From Aphanothece sacrum FPU1 (GTDB lineage: Bacteria; Cyanobacteriota; Cyanobacteriia; Cyanobacteriales; Microcystaceae), in NCBI RefSeq assembly GCF_003864295.1, contig NZ_BDQK01000014.1:62001-126000 (forward strand): a DNA stretch of 64,000 nt, in the 5' to 3' direction. The notes under the pieces were generated by a model. It did not search any database. It saw only the letters and a program-made list of their open reading frames with translations, and was not told the origin of the DNA. The translations under genes and the position numbers were made by a program. Below are positions 36,207 to 44,613 of this stretch, piece by piece (position 1 is the stretch's first letter; each line of letters opens with the position of its first letter).

Positions 36207-36767
36207 TTAACTTTGACTCCCTCCTTCACTACCGAAAAAATGTAAGCGTCCATTGCCAAGATATAAGTACATGGGGTTATTCCCAACAGGAAAAACTGTC
36301 ACCCCAAATAAATAAATTCCGCTAAATTCTGGGTTCTTTTTCGGTTTAAGTCCTATAGTAAAAACTTTACCCGGAGACACTGGAGTATCTAATGTAATAA
36401 TAAGAGTTTCGCTTTTTTCATCCCATTGTGTGTCTTTAACTTTTATTGAGTCCCCACGATGATCTGGAGTTCCTTCAAAAGCAATAGTTTGGTCAGTATT
36501 ATAATGAATAATGTCTGAACCTTCCCGTTTATTAATCATCACTTTTTGTAAAGATTCCCCACTTTGAGCAGGTAATTCAATCGTATAATAATAACTAGGA
36601 AAAGGAATACGAATTCCCTGAAAAGTAGTCATTACATTCAGTAAACGAGGAGATTGATTAAAAAAAGTGCGTCCATTATTGAGTTCTCCACTCATAGACG
36701 GATAAGAAACCAAAGTCAATAAAGTTCCTAAACTTAAAGATAGACTGATTAATAATTTATTCTTCAT
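36207..36767 (-). CDS. DUF2808 exported protein
   Basis: A 186-residue protein with a signal peptide (KNKLLISLSLSLGTLLTLVSYPSMSG). The DUF2808 body has NQSPRLLNVMTTFQGIRIPFPSYYYTIELP at its N-terminal part, and a beta-rich C-terminus with TIGLKPKKNP, and YLFGVTVFPVGNNPMYLYLG. The function is unknown; the family is mostly cyanobacterial and periplasmic. ATG 36767 is chosen because it puts the signal peptide first. It overlaps the NifX-like gene by 11 nt, suggesting translational coupling. Confidence 0.82.
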   Translation of the reverse strand: MKNKLLISLSLSLGTLLTLVSYPSMSGELNNGRTFFNQSPRLLNVMTTFQGIRIPFPSYYYTIELPAQSGESLQKVMINKREGSDIIHYNTDQTIAFEGTPDHRGDSIKVKDTQWDEKSETLIITLDTPVSPGKVFTIGLKPKKNPEFSGIYLFGVTVFPVGNNPMYLYLGNGRLHFFGSEGGSQS

Positions 36768-37134
36768 TTTGACAGGTTCCATCTTCTTTGTGGGGAGTTG
36801 GGGACAAAGTAGGAAGATTACCTTCTATTACTTTTTTAACAGCAGTTAAAGGGTCAGTTTCGCTAGTAATATACAAAGTAATTCCCCGACGACTTAATCT
36901 TTCAGCTAATCCTTCTCCTGCTTCTATGGTAATCAAAATCATCTGATCAATGGCGTGGGGCGTAATATCATCAGTATGGAGGTCATGAAATGTGGGTTCA
37001 GTCTCAGAAATTTCTAAGTGATCGCATAAAATGGGTTCCCCAAGTTGTGTTCCTTCAAAAATGAGAAACCGACGGGCCTTACCAGTTTTCCCTGTAATTG
37101 TCTGGAAATCTTGACTAACAACGGCAATTTTCAT
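36757..37134 (-). CDS. NifX/NafY-type iron-molybdenum cofactor family protein
   Basis: A 125-residue protein: MKIAVVSQDFQTITGKTGKARRF is the N-terminus of the dinitrogenase FeMo-cofactor (NifX/NafY/NifB C-terminal) fold, a ribonuclease H-like domain. No nif genes are nearby, so this is an orphan family member and a role in nitrogenase is not implied. The C-terminal tail ends KEDGTCQNEE. It is upstream of and overlaps the DUF2808 gene. Confidence 0.75.
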   Translation of the reverse strand: MKIAVVSQDFQTITGKTGKARRFLIFEGTQLGEPILCDHLEISETEPTFHDLHTDDITPHAIDQMILITIEAGEGLAERLSRRGITLYITSETDPLTAVKKVIEGNLPTLSPTPHKEDGTCQNEE

Positions 37135-37377
37135 TATTTCGGATTCTCCCCTTTTTTTCTCTAGAATGCTAACATAGACAACTGAAAAAGGAAAAATTCT
37201 CCCTTGTGCTTGTCTAAAAATCCTGACTTTTGCTCAAGATTGTAAGGTCAGGTTAAAATAAAGTTAGGTTAAGTTTTGTTTCTTATGGCATAATTTGCCG
37301 AATAGGATGATTTGGCAGTGATTCCCCTCAAGGTTAAATCTAGCGTTTATTATCCTAAAACAGACGACATTTAAGGT

Positions 37378-38820
37378 GTGAGGCAAACTGTGTCAGTCAA
37401 AAAAATCCCTCCTGTATATAAACCCCCTTCCGAAAAACCAAGGACGAAGAAAAAGCCTAACCTTGGTCGTTTGTTCTTAATTGGCTTAGGATTAACGGGA
37501 GTATCTTTACTCTCAGCGACGGCTGGGGCTATTATAGCGGTATCTCTTTCGGCAACTCCCCTACGGCAAAGCAAACTCACTGCCGATGAAGCTAAAGTCT
37601 TTAGTCAAGATCAAACTATTTCCTATAAAAATTTACAGCTACCAGAATTAAGCCGTCCTGTCAATGTGTTGGTCTTGGGAGTAAAAGTCTTAACCTCTGA
37701 TGTGGACGATATTCCTCAAGATAACTTAGGTTATCAGGCGTTAGTTAATTCTTTTAAGGGGCTATCCGATACCATGCTCCTCTTAAGATTTGATTCTAAC
37801 ACCAAAAAGCTCACGGTTTTGTCTATTCCTAGAGATACCCAAGCGACCATTAATGTGGGTAAAAGAACACAAAAGATCAATGAAGCTAATTATAATGGGG
37901 GGCCAGCTTTAGCGGCCGAAGCAGTTAGCGAATTATTAGCAGGAGTCCCCATTGATCGTTATGTACGGGTTAATGTACAAGGGGTCGAAAAAGTAATTGA
38001 TGCTTTGGGAGGTGTCAATGTTTATGTCCCTAAAGATATGAAATATCAAGATGATAGTCAACATCTCTACATCAATCTTAAGAAAGGAGAACAGCATCTT
38101 GATGGCCCTAAAGCAGTAGGATTTTTACGGTTTCGCCATGATCGTTATGGGGATATTGGACGAGTACAACGACAACAAATGTTAATGCGGGCCTTGGTAG
38201 AACAGTCCCTTAAACCCCAAACTTTACTAAAAATGCCAGAAATTTTGTCAGTAATTGCTTCTCATATTGACACTAATTTAAGCTTAGAAGAACTTTTAGC
38301 TTTAACGGGGTTCGCTTCTCAAAGTAAACGGGCCGACGTTAAAATGTTAATGCTTCCTGGGGGATTTAGTGGTGATGGTAAACATGAAATTAGTTATTGG
38401 TTGCCTAACCCTGTTCAAATACAACACATGGTAGCTGAACATTTTAGTTATGGCCAAGATGAGTTTACTCCGGTAGAATCTGACCCCACTCGTTTAAGAA
38501 TTGCTATTCAAGATAGTACAGAAAATCCCGAAGCGGTACGACAAATGGTTAATTTGTTACGGGAAGCGGGTTATGGTCGGGTGTTTATTAGTGATCAATG
38601 GAGTGAACCTGTAGAAAATACTCGTATTCTGGCACAATCAGGGGATGATATGGGGGCCTCTGCTTTACGGGCTACACTAGGAATAGGAGAAATTTTAGTA
38701 GAGAGTACAGGAACCTTATCTTCTGATATTACCATTGTCTTGGGTAAGGACTGGGAACAACATCAACCAAGTTCCACTATTCCCTATAAGAAAACTTCCG
38801 TAACTACTAGCTATCCTTAA
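37378..38820 (+). CDS. LytR-CpsA-Psr (LCP) family protein with LytR_C domain
   Basis: A 480-residue protein with a basic, proline-rich cytoplasmic tail, one membrane helix (residues about 31-55, LFLIGLGLTGVSLLSATAGAIIAVSL) and the LCP domain. The LCP signature is visible as DTMLLLRFDSNTKKLTVLSIPRDT, LLAGVPIDRYVRVN, and GFLRFRHDRYGDIGRVQRQQ. A LytR_C domain lies at about residues 365-465. LCP enzymes attach glycopolymers to peptidoglycan. Start GTG 37378 is used; no upstream ATG is in frame. Confidence 0.9.
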   Translation: MRQTVSVKKIPPVYKPPSEKPRTKKKPNLGRLFLIGLGLTGVSLLSATAGAIIAVSLSATPLRQSKLTADEAKVFSQDQTISYKNLQLPELSRPVNVLVLGVKVLTSDVDDIPQDNLGYQALVNSFKGLSDTMLLLRFDSNTKKLTVLSIPRDTQATINVGKRTQKINEANYNGGPALAAEAVSELLAGVPIDRYVRVNVQGVEKVIDALGGVNVYVPKDMKYQDDSQHLYINLKKGEQHLDGPKAVGFLRFRHDRYGDIGRVQRQQMLMRALVEQSLKPQTLLKMPEILSVIASHIDTNLSLEELLALTGFASQSKRADVKMLMLPGGFSGDGKHEISYWLPNPVQIQHMVAEHFSYGQDEFTPVESDPTRLRIAIQDSTENPEAVRQMVNLLREAGYGRVFISDQWSEPVENTRILAQSGDDMGASALRATLGIGEILVESTGTLSSDITIVLGKDWEQHQPSSTIPYKKTSVTTSYP

Positions 38821-38853
38821 ATTTTTGTGGTAAGATTATAAATCGGACAACAA

Positions 38854-38934
38854 GCGGACGTGGCGGAATTGGTAGACGCGCTAGATTTAGGTTCTAGTGT
38901 CTTTGGCGTGAGAGTTCGAGTCTCTCCGTCCGCA
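38854..38934 (+). tRNA. tRNA-Leu (anticodon UAG)
   Basis: Acceptor arms GCGGACG and CGTCCGC, discriminator A. The D arm contains GGCGGAATTGGTAGACGC. The anticodon stem is CTAGA/TCTAG with loop TTTAGGT, giving anticodon TAG. A long variable arm is typical of leucine tRNAs, and the T arm has GTTCGAGTC. CCA is not encoded. Confidence 0.97.
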
Positions 38935-38983
38935 TTTTAATGACTGGTTCGACTATCGTTACCATGGAAATGACGATATAGGT

Positions 38984-39006
38984 AGGGGTCAACGGCCGTT
39001 GACCCT
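38984..39006. repeat. GGGTCAACGGCCGTTGACCC palindrome, copy 1
   Basis: A perfect 20-bp palindrome at 38986-39005, preceded by GGTAG. A longer copy occurs at 56664-56689. Confidence 0.75.
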
Positions 39007-39015
39007 TATAGGTGA

Positions 39016-39351
39016 CTATGGGACACTATCAACACTTAACGGGACTAAATCCCCATGAATTGTTAAACCTAAGAACATTTGAGCATTTTCTTGTATTAAC
39101 TTACCTGTCAAAACGCAACTCTCATCCTTAGTCGCTGTAGCTTCAATAACTGCCCGTATATCCGTCTGACAAAACTGAGGTCGATAGTCTCCCGACTTTT
39201 GTTGTACATAATTCCACAAAATATCCCTGATTAACGCCTGATAACCTTGATTACCCGATAATTCTTTAAGTTTCTCTTTTAAGCTTTTCTCCAAGCGAAT
39301 ACTAGTCACTTCCATCTCAGTAGTTGTAGTACGCAAAATAGCTTGCATCAT
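39016..39351 (-). CDS. Ribbon-helix-helix-like hypothetical protein
   Basis: A 111-residue protein. TTTEMEVTSIRLEKSLKEKLKELSG is a beta strand followed by a helix, as in ribbon-helix-helix DNA-binding proteins, with a second helix YQALIRDILWNYVQQK. The C-terminal half (CVLTGKLIQENAQMFLGLTIHGDLVPLS) is conserved-looking but unassigned. A GGAG ribosome-binding site precedes ATG 39351. It may be a transcription regulator. Confidence 0.6.
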   Translation of the reverse strand: MMQAILRTTTTEMEVTSIRLEKSLKEKLKELSGNQGYQALIRDILWNYVQQKSGDYRPQFCQTDIRAVIEATATKDESCVLTGKLIQENAQMFLGLTIHGDLVPLSVDSVP

Positions 39352-39451
39352 TTTTTTTCTCCAAAAGGTAGATATTTCCGTAATACGAGTGTAGTATAAG
39401 AAAGAACCTTTTAGCACGTTTGAAAACTTGGTTCTACAGGACTTATATTGA

Positions 39452-40333
39452 TCACTTGAATTTAGAAATCCCTAACTTAAGTATTAATTGAACTGCTGTT
39501 TCTGATTCCTTGGTTAATGCAGTTTCTAACGATTCTTTGGCAGACTCATCACCAATTTTCATTAATGCTAAGGCTGCTGCTTTTCTACTTTCCCCATCCT
39601 GATGATTTAGTAACTCAATGAGGTTGGGAATAGCGGGTTGATAAGCAACATTACCCAAAGCAGCAGCCGCTTCGCAACGTACATTTTCGTCAGTATCAGT
39701 CAGAGAATTGATTAAAATGTCGAAAAGATCGGGTTTAGGTTCTTCCTGCGCCACTTTGGCGATCGCGCCTACTACGGCAGCACGAACTACTGGCGAATCA
39801 GAAGCGATCGCTTGATACAAATACTCTTTTGCTTCTGTACCAATAAAGGCCAAGGCCCAAGCTGCATGGCCTTTTGTACTTTCTGGATGCTCATTTGCTG
39901 CTAAAATATCCAGTAAGGATGCCACAGCCGGCTCTCCGATTCTGGCCAGTGCGCCAACAGATGAACCTTTAACTACCGTATCCTCGTCATTAAGAAGAGA
40001 GTGAATCAAATGAGGAACAGCAGTCGGATCAGCGATCAGGGTTAAAGTTTTAGCGGAAGCTCGTCGCACAACCACATCAGGATGATTTGCCAGGGCAGTT
40101 AATAAATAAGGAGTTGCGGATGTACCTATTTCATGCAGGGTTTCCGCGCAACGTAGACGAGTCATTCCCCGCTTATCTCCCAAAGATTCGACCAAAAGCT
40201 GCAAAATCTCCTGATTATTGAAATCGAAGGTTTGTTCGGCAATCTGTTCACTGACCATTTGCAGCAAGTTATCTGTCTGCGCTTGAGCTAAAATGACGGG
40301 ATCGACCTCAGATTGAGTGTTAGAATTGAGCAT
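39452..40333 (-). CDS. HEAT-repeat phycobilin lyase/chaperone-type protein (CpcE/NblB/IaiH-like)
   Basis: A 293-residue protein built of PBS-lyase HEAT repeats, for example RCAETLHEIGTSATPYLLTAL, RRASAKTLTLIADPTAVPHLI, GSSVGALARIGEPAVASLL, and RCEAAAALGNVAYQPAIPNLI. Such proteins join bilins to phycobiliproteins with a partner (CpcE/F, PecE/F, CpeY/Z) or act in phycobilisome turnover (NblB). Downstream of a CpcS-type lyase and a small protein, a role in bilin attachment is likely. The exact subfamily cannot be fixed by eye. Confidence 0.75.
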   Translation of the reverse strand: MLNSNTQSEVDPVILAQAQTDNLLQMVSEQIAEQTFDFNNQEILQLLVESLGDKRGMTRLRCAETLHEIGTSATPYLLTALANHPDVVVRRASAKTLTLIADPTAVPHLIHSLLNDEDTVVKGSSVGALARIGEPAVASLLDILAANEHPESTKGHAAWALAFIGTEAKEYLYQAIASDSPVVRAAVVGAIAKVAQEEPKPDLFDILINSLTDTDENVRCEAAAALGNVAYQPAIPNLIELLNHQDGESRKAAALALMKIGDESAKESLETALTKESETAVQLILKLGISKFK

Positions 40334-40342
40334 GATAATAAC

Positions 40343-40606
40343 CTAATTATTGTGAACCAGAGCCGCTTGTTGAGTGCGGAGATTCTGGAGTGCAGCATCA
40401 ATTTGAGCAAGTTCAGGCTCTATTTTAGCAAGAGCCGTTTTTTGGGATAGTTTAGCCTTTTGTGCGGCAGAAATTGTCTCATTGACTAGACGTTCTCGAT
40501 ATTGTTCAATTTCTTCAATTACTTCTAACAATTCTTGGGCAGTTATTACCTCTTGTTTGGGAATATCTTCGGATTGAGACTGGGTGAATTCTAAGTTTTC
40601 GGCCAT
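40343..40606 (-). CDS. Small coiled-coil protein in the lyase operon
   Basis: An 87-residue, largely helical acidic protein (VITAQELLEVIEEIEQYRERL; AKIEPELAQIDAALQNLRTQQA) with heptad-like spacing. No known family is recognised. It lies 9 nt upstream of the HEAT-repeat gene and 56 nt after the CpcS-type gene, so it is probably co-expressed with both and may be a partner in phycobiliprotein assembly. Confidence 0.65.
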   Translation of the reverse strand: MAENLEFTQSQSEDIPKQEVITAQELLEVIEEIEQYRERLVNETISAAQKAKLSQKTALAKIEPELAQIDAALQNLRTQQAALVHNN

Positions 40607-40662
40607 AGGTTTAATGTTTTAATAACAGATACAATTTTACAGGAATTTCAGACAGGATAAAA

Positions 40663-41274
40663 TTATTTTAAGGCGACAGAAGACCCGTTTGCAGAAAGTC
40701 TCAAACGATTTTGTTCAACCATCTTTTCTAATATGGAATCAGAAACACAGCGACGCTCTGAACAATAGGCCATTTGCTTCACTCCATTAATCATTTGAAC
40801 GGTCATAACCCGCACCCGAAAATGATCATTAATAAACCAACACCTTTCCTGTCCTTGATTTGTCTCATATTCCGTCTCAATAGTCAATACACCATCATCG
40901 GCAAAATTATAAACACCGATTACGGGAATTCCTTCAACATAGCCTCGATTACGCAAAAATTTGCCTGTTTTGGGATTGGTGGGGTCGGGAATATCAATGA
41001 GAATAGCGGCATAATTTTGATTAGGGGTTGTATTATCTAAATTATCCTGCCACATAAAACTGGCCCCACCACTGACCTTATCAGGAGCAATGTTTTGTTG
41101 TTGGCAAACCTCTAAAACTCTAGGATCATCTCTGGTTAAAACATCGATAATGACATTAGATTCTCCTGATTCATCAGCAGAAGTATCAAAATTATGCACG
41201 GTTCGCTGAATAAACCAAACTCCTTGACTTTTGCCAAAGAAGTCCATCATTGTCATGGGTGGTATTAACTGCAT
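40663..41274 (-). CDS. CpcS/CpeS-type phycobiliprotein lyase
   Basis: A 203-residue protein with the CpcS/CpeS N-terminal signature MMDFFGKSQGVWFIQRTVH, and a C-terminal AYCSERRCVSDSILEKMVEQ segment. The lipocalin-like beta-barrel delivers a bilin to a cysteine of a phycobiliprotein beta or alpha subunit. It is longer than typical (about 180 residues), with an insertion around residues 75-105 (DKVSGGASFMWQ...). The start is uncertain: ATG 41274 is used, TTG 41295 and ATG 41256 are alternatives. It is the first gene of a three-gene operon, divergent from the pentapeptide gene. Confidence 0.82.
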   Translation of the reverse strand: MQLIPPMTMMDFFGKSQGVWFIQRTVHNFDTSADESGESNVIIDVLTRDDPRVLEVCQQQNIAPDKVSGGASFMWQDNLDNTTPNQNYAAILIDIPDPTNPKTGKFLRNRGYVEGIPVIGVYNFADDGVLTIETEYETNQGQERCWFINDHFRVRVMTVQMINGVKQMAYCSERRCVSDSILEKMVEQNRLRLSANGSSVALK

Positions 41275-41391
41275 TTCGGTTTCAACGGAGAGCAAATATA
41301 AACAAAAGTTGGACTTAAATCAGTCAAATTCTAGGATAATTTATATAGGACTATTTTGATCGGTAAATCAATAAATCTTCAGAAAAATACA

Positions 41392-42222
41392 ATGGTAATT
41401 CATCAACAAGCTTCTGCCTTCTGTGAACTTCCTTCGGCCACGGAAATTTTACAAGCATTTCATCAGGGTAAAAGCCTCGCACAAACTAACCTACAGGGAA
41501 TCAACCTCAGTCAGATGGACTTATCTGGTATTGATTTAAGTGGGGCTAATTTGATCGGGGCTAATCTCAGTCAAACCAATTTAAAAGGAGCGAATCTCAC
41601 CGGAATTGATTTACGGCGGGCTAATCTTAAGGATGCCAATTTACAAGGCGCGAATTTACAGGAAAGTTATCTTTTTCGGGCTAATTTACAGGGCTGTAAT
41701 TTAGCGGATACCAACTTAGAGGGAGCAAAATTAAAATTAGCTCTCTATGATGTCCATACTATCTGGTTAGAAGGCTTTAATTATCGAAATTCCGGGGCGA
41801 TTGGACCTGGGGCTAATCTTAGTGGTGCTTTTCTCAATGCAGCCTACCTCAGAGGCGTAGATTTAAGTGGTTGTAACCTACGGGGGGCTTATCTGAGTGG
41901 GGCAGATTTAACGGGGGCAAATTTAGAAGGGGTTGCCTTAAGCGGGGCGAATCTTCAAAATGCCTTTCTTACTGGGGCTTGTTTACGCAATGCTATGTTA
42001 ATTGGAGCAGAACTACAGGGAGCAGATTTGCGAGCGACTGACTTAACAGGGGCAAATTTAGAGCAGTTAAAGAGTATCGCCGGAGCAGATTTTACTCTAG
42101 CGCTAGGGTTAAATGAGGCAACGAAAGCAATGCTTTGTAGTCGCAATGCTCAAGAATTAGGCACTTGGAATGCTTTTACTCGCAATAATACCGCTCAAAG
42201 TCTTGGCTATCAGATGGGTTAG
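41392..42222 (+). CDS. Pentapeptide-repeat protein
   Basis: A 276-residue protein made mostly of A(D/N)LxX pentapeptide repeats (about residues 40-250), for example LSGANLIGANLSQTNLKGAN and ADLTGANLEGVALSGANLQN. These fold as a right-handed quadrilateral beta-helix. A short break occurs near residue 115-135 (LALYDVHTIWLEGFNY). There is no membrane segment or signal peptide. ATG 41392 is preferred to TTG 41356. The function is unknown; the family is expanded in cyanobacteria. Confidence 0.88.
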   Translation: MVIHQQASAFCELPSATEILQAFHQGKSLAQTNLQGINLSQMDLSGIDLSGANLIGANLSQTNLKGANLTGIDLRRANLKDANLQGANLQESYLFRANLQGCNLADTNLEGAKLKLALYDVHTIWLEGFNYRNSGAIGPGANLSGAFLNAAYLRGVDLSGCNLRGAYLSGADLTGANLEGVALSGANLQNAFLTGACLRNAMLIGAELQGADLRATDLTGANLEQLKSIAGADFTLALGLNEATKAMLCSRNAQELGTWNAFTRNNTAQSLGYQMG

Positions 42223-42485
42223 GTAACATTGGGTAGAATCAACTTAAAAGAATACCACTAATAGCCTTAAACTCAGCGTCAATTAACCCATTACTTCAAA
42301 ATGTAGGTAGTAGGCAAAGATTATGTTTCTCTGTTAAAAAGGCGATCGCCCATTTTACTAACACATAAATACTTAACAAGCTTAGCTTCAGAGGCAAAAA
42401 TTTTTTCAGTAATTTTCCGGAAATCGTTTTAATGTAACGGTAGGGAATAGAGTAAGCAACTCACACACTAATTTAAGCAAAGAAA

Positions 42486-43475
42486 ATGACAATGTTGGTA
42501 TCTACATTAAAGCCATTAGTCACAGCCCCTCAACTTCCCACATTCTTACTTAATGCCAAGGGAATTAAAGATTTGGCACATGAGGCTTTCCAAAATAAAG
42601 GAGGTTTTGCTTGGCGAACAATTCAATTTCTTTTATTTGATATAAACTTACGTTTAATGGAAAAGGGTTTTGGTTTAGGAACTCCCCGCGCCTCAAGAGA
42701 ATGGGAAATTCGTAACTTGATTGAGCAAATTGAGCAACAATATTTGCCCCAAGAGCAAATACCCTCTGAACTCACTAATGTTGAAGTTTTCATGCCATGG
42801 CTCAAAGAGCGGATTAGTCAGCACCGTGTCAACCATCATCAACTATTTGATCTGTTTGATAGCAATGATTTGAGCGATGAAGAAGTTCGCTACTTCCTTT
42901 CTAATTACCGAGTTAATATGCAACGTTTTCACCTGCACGTTGCTGCCTTTAGCCTAATTGTGCCTTTTGAAATGCGCGAAGAACTCTATCATAATCTCTA
43001 CGACGAGTTTGGTCAGGGGAATTTTGCTGACGCTCATCCCAATTTATTTGAACCCCTGATGAATTATTTCGGCGGAGCGCGCGAAGATGATATTAACCCA
43101 GAGACTTGCAATCTGCTCAATACCAAGATTAACCTCTGCTGGTTTGCCGACGGACTACATTACGGAATTGGCGGCATGGGAGCTTTAGAATTAGCAATTC
43201 CCCTCCAACAGCGTCGAGTTTTGGCACATCTGCGTCGTCGCGGTTTGAGTGAAGATATGGTGAAATTCTTCGTTGTTCATTGTGAACTCGATGAAGATCA
43301 TGGGGAAGGCTGGTTTGCTGCAGGAATGCCTCATATGCAAACTCCTGAAGACCTACAAAAAGTTTTCTCTAGTGCAATGCGGATGCTTGAAGCCAGAGCC
43401 GGAGTTTATGACGGTATTTTAAATGGCATTTTGGAAGCCCGCAAGCAAGCGGATAATTATCTCTATGCCGCGTAA
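42486..43475 (+). CDS. Haem-oxygenase-like diiron oxidase (iron-containing redox enzyme family)
   Basis: A 329-residue all-alpha protein of the TENA/haem-oxygenase-like iron-containing redox enzymes. Candidate metal ligands are seen in LYDEFGQGNF..HPNLF (Glu174, His184) and VVHCELDEDHGEGW (His265, Asp269/Glu270, His272). Other helices carry Glu and His near residues 145-175. Relatives (UndA, SznF, BesC, CADD) carry out oxidative C-C or N-oxidation chemistry. It is the first gene of a compact group with a tautomerase, a cupin and an acyl-CoA ligase, so it probably acts on an acyl or aromatic acid. Base composition is visibly more GC-rich than its neighbours. Confidence 0.8.
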   Translation: MTMLVSTLKPLVTAPQLPTFLLNAKGIKDLAHEAFQNKGGFAWRTIQFLLFDINLRLMEKGFGLGTPRASREWEIRNLIEQIEQQYLPQEQIPSELTNVEVFMPWLKERISQHRVNHHQLFDLFDSNDLSDEEVRYFLSNYRVNMQRFHLHVAAFSLIVPFEMREELYHNLYDEFGQGNFADAHPNLFEPLMNYFGGAREDDINPETCNLLNTKINLCWFADGLHYGIGGMGALELAIPLQQRRVLAHLRRRGLSEDMVKFFVVHCELDEDHGEGWFAAGMPHMQTPEDLQKVFSSAMRMLEARAGVYDGILNGILEARKQADNYLYAA

Positions 43476-43491
43476 AAAGAATAAGGTTATG

Positions 43492-43540
43492 GGGGTATAG
43501 AAGCAGGTTCTCATACCTACGCTTTAACAACCTGTACCCC
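43492..43540 (+). other. Intercistronic stem-loop
   Basis: GGGGTA (43492-43497) pairs with TACCCC (43535-43540), and CAGGTT (43504-43509) with AACCTG (43529-43534). This gives 12 base pairs with a 6-nt bulge on one side, and no T-tract follows. It may stabilise or separate the diiron-enzyme message from the downstream genes. Confidence 0.55.
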
Positions 43541-43581
43541 TTACATCTTTACATTCACTCCAACCAGAAGGAATATAAGCT

Positions 43582-43977
43582 ATGCCGCTCATAACACTAA
43601 GGGCTAGTAAGATATTGTCTGAGAATATCAAAAGTAGCCTTGCTGAAAGTTTATCTCTGATAACGGAAAAAATTCTTCGCAAAAATAGCAAAGTAATTGT
43701 TGTTCTTTTTGAATCTTCTGAGCAACAAGGGCAATGGTATGTAGACGGTAAAATTAAAAGTGATCCTGAAGTAATTTTTGAGTTGAGTATTCTTGTTACC
43801 AAAGGGACAAATACTGACGAAGAAAAAGCGGAATGGATAGCACAAACCTGGAAACTGATTACAGATGTTCTTGGCAATTCGTCCCATCCAAACTATATTT
43901 CTATCCAGGAAATAGAGGGTAAAAACTGGGGTTATAATGGTCTTACTCAGGAACAAAGAAAGATTCAATCAACCTAA
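43582..43977 (+). CDS. Tautomerase-superfamily protein
   Basis: A 131-residue protein starting MPLITLRASKILSENIKSSLA. The N-terminal proline after Met removal is the catalytic base of 4-oxalocrotonate tautomerase-type enzymes. The middle KVIVVLFESSEQQGQWYVDGK fits the second strand and helix, and the length suggests a fused or extended monomer. It probably catalyses a keto-enol shift or a related reaction on a pathway intermediate from the adjacent enzymes. Confidence 0.75.
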   Translation: MPLITLRASKILSENIKSSLAESLSLITEKILRKNSKVIVVLFESSEQQGQWYVDGKIKSDPEVIFELSILVTKGTNTDEEKAEWIAQTWKLITDVLGNSSHPNYISIQEIEGKNWGYNGLTQEQRKIQST

Positions 43978-44000
43978 ATCAATATTGAGGAACAAATAAA

Positions 44001-44579
44001 ATGTTAAACCAGGATCAGTTAAAGCAAGATCAACTCTTAAAAAGACCTGTAGTTGGATACAACGGTCAAAGTAGAAGTGATGATCCTAGTTCAAGAAATG
44101 GCCAATTGATGAGCAATGGACAAGTAAAATTTGATCCATTCCCCTACAATTCTATTAACGACAGAGTGATTAAGTTTGAGGGCATGGAAAATGTTTCTTT
44201 GCCAGATGATCTTGACTTTGTACCATATCAACTAGATGTACGAAAAGGTGTTGGCATCCATACAATTTTTAGTCTGGTAGATCAAGATCCTCAAGGTCCT
44301 GATGCCGCAATTCTTAAATATGAGCCTGGTGCATTTATTGCTTTGCATGAACATATGGGTCATGAAATGGTTTTGGTGTTAACAGGAGATTACATTGAGA
44401 ATGGTGTCACCTTTTTACCTGGATCATTAATACTTCGCTCACCAGGAACTTTTCATACAATGGCTTCTGTTAATGGTTGCACCATTTTGGCGACACGTTA
44501 TATCAAGGTTAAACAGCGGCCCGATTTGTGGAACGAGTTTGCGTCACAGACCGAAGGTGTTGAACCTGTTTCAAGATAG
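44001..44579 (+). CDS. ChrR-type cupin protein
   Basis: A 192-residue protein with a C-terminal cupin barrel. Metal-ligand text is FIALHEHMGHEMVLVLTGDY (two His and Glu) and the second motif PGTFHTMASVNGC. The N-terminal 45 residues are hydrophilic. The family resembles ChrR anti-sigma cupins without the zinc-binding anti-sigma domain, and also small dioxygenases. In this gene group an enzymatic or metal-sensing role is possible. Confidence 0.75.
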   Translation: MLNQDQLKQDQLLKRPVVGYNGQSRSDDPSSRNGQLMSNGQVKFDPFPYNSINDRVIKFEGMENVSLPDDLDFVPYQLDVRKGVGIHTIFSLVDQDPQGPDAAILKYEPGAFIALHEHMGHEMVLVLTGDYIENGVTFLPGSLILRSPGTFHTMASVNGCTILATRYIKVKQRPDLWNEFASQTEGVEPVSR

Positions 44580-44613
44580 TTATTCTGATTTGAATGGAGA
44601 GCAAGGCTACATT

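Noticed and set aside
36757..37134. NifX-like gene as evidence for a nif cluster
   Set aside because: No other nif gene is in the window; orphan members of this fold are common.
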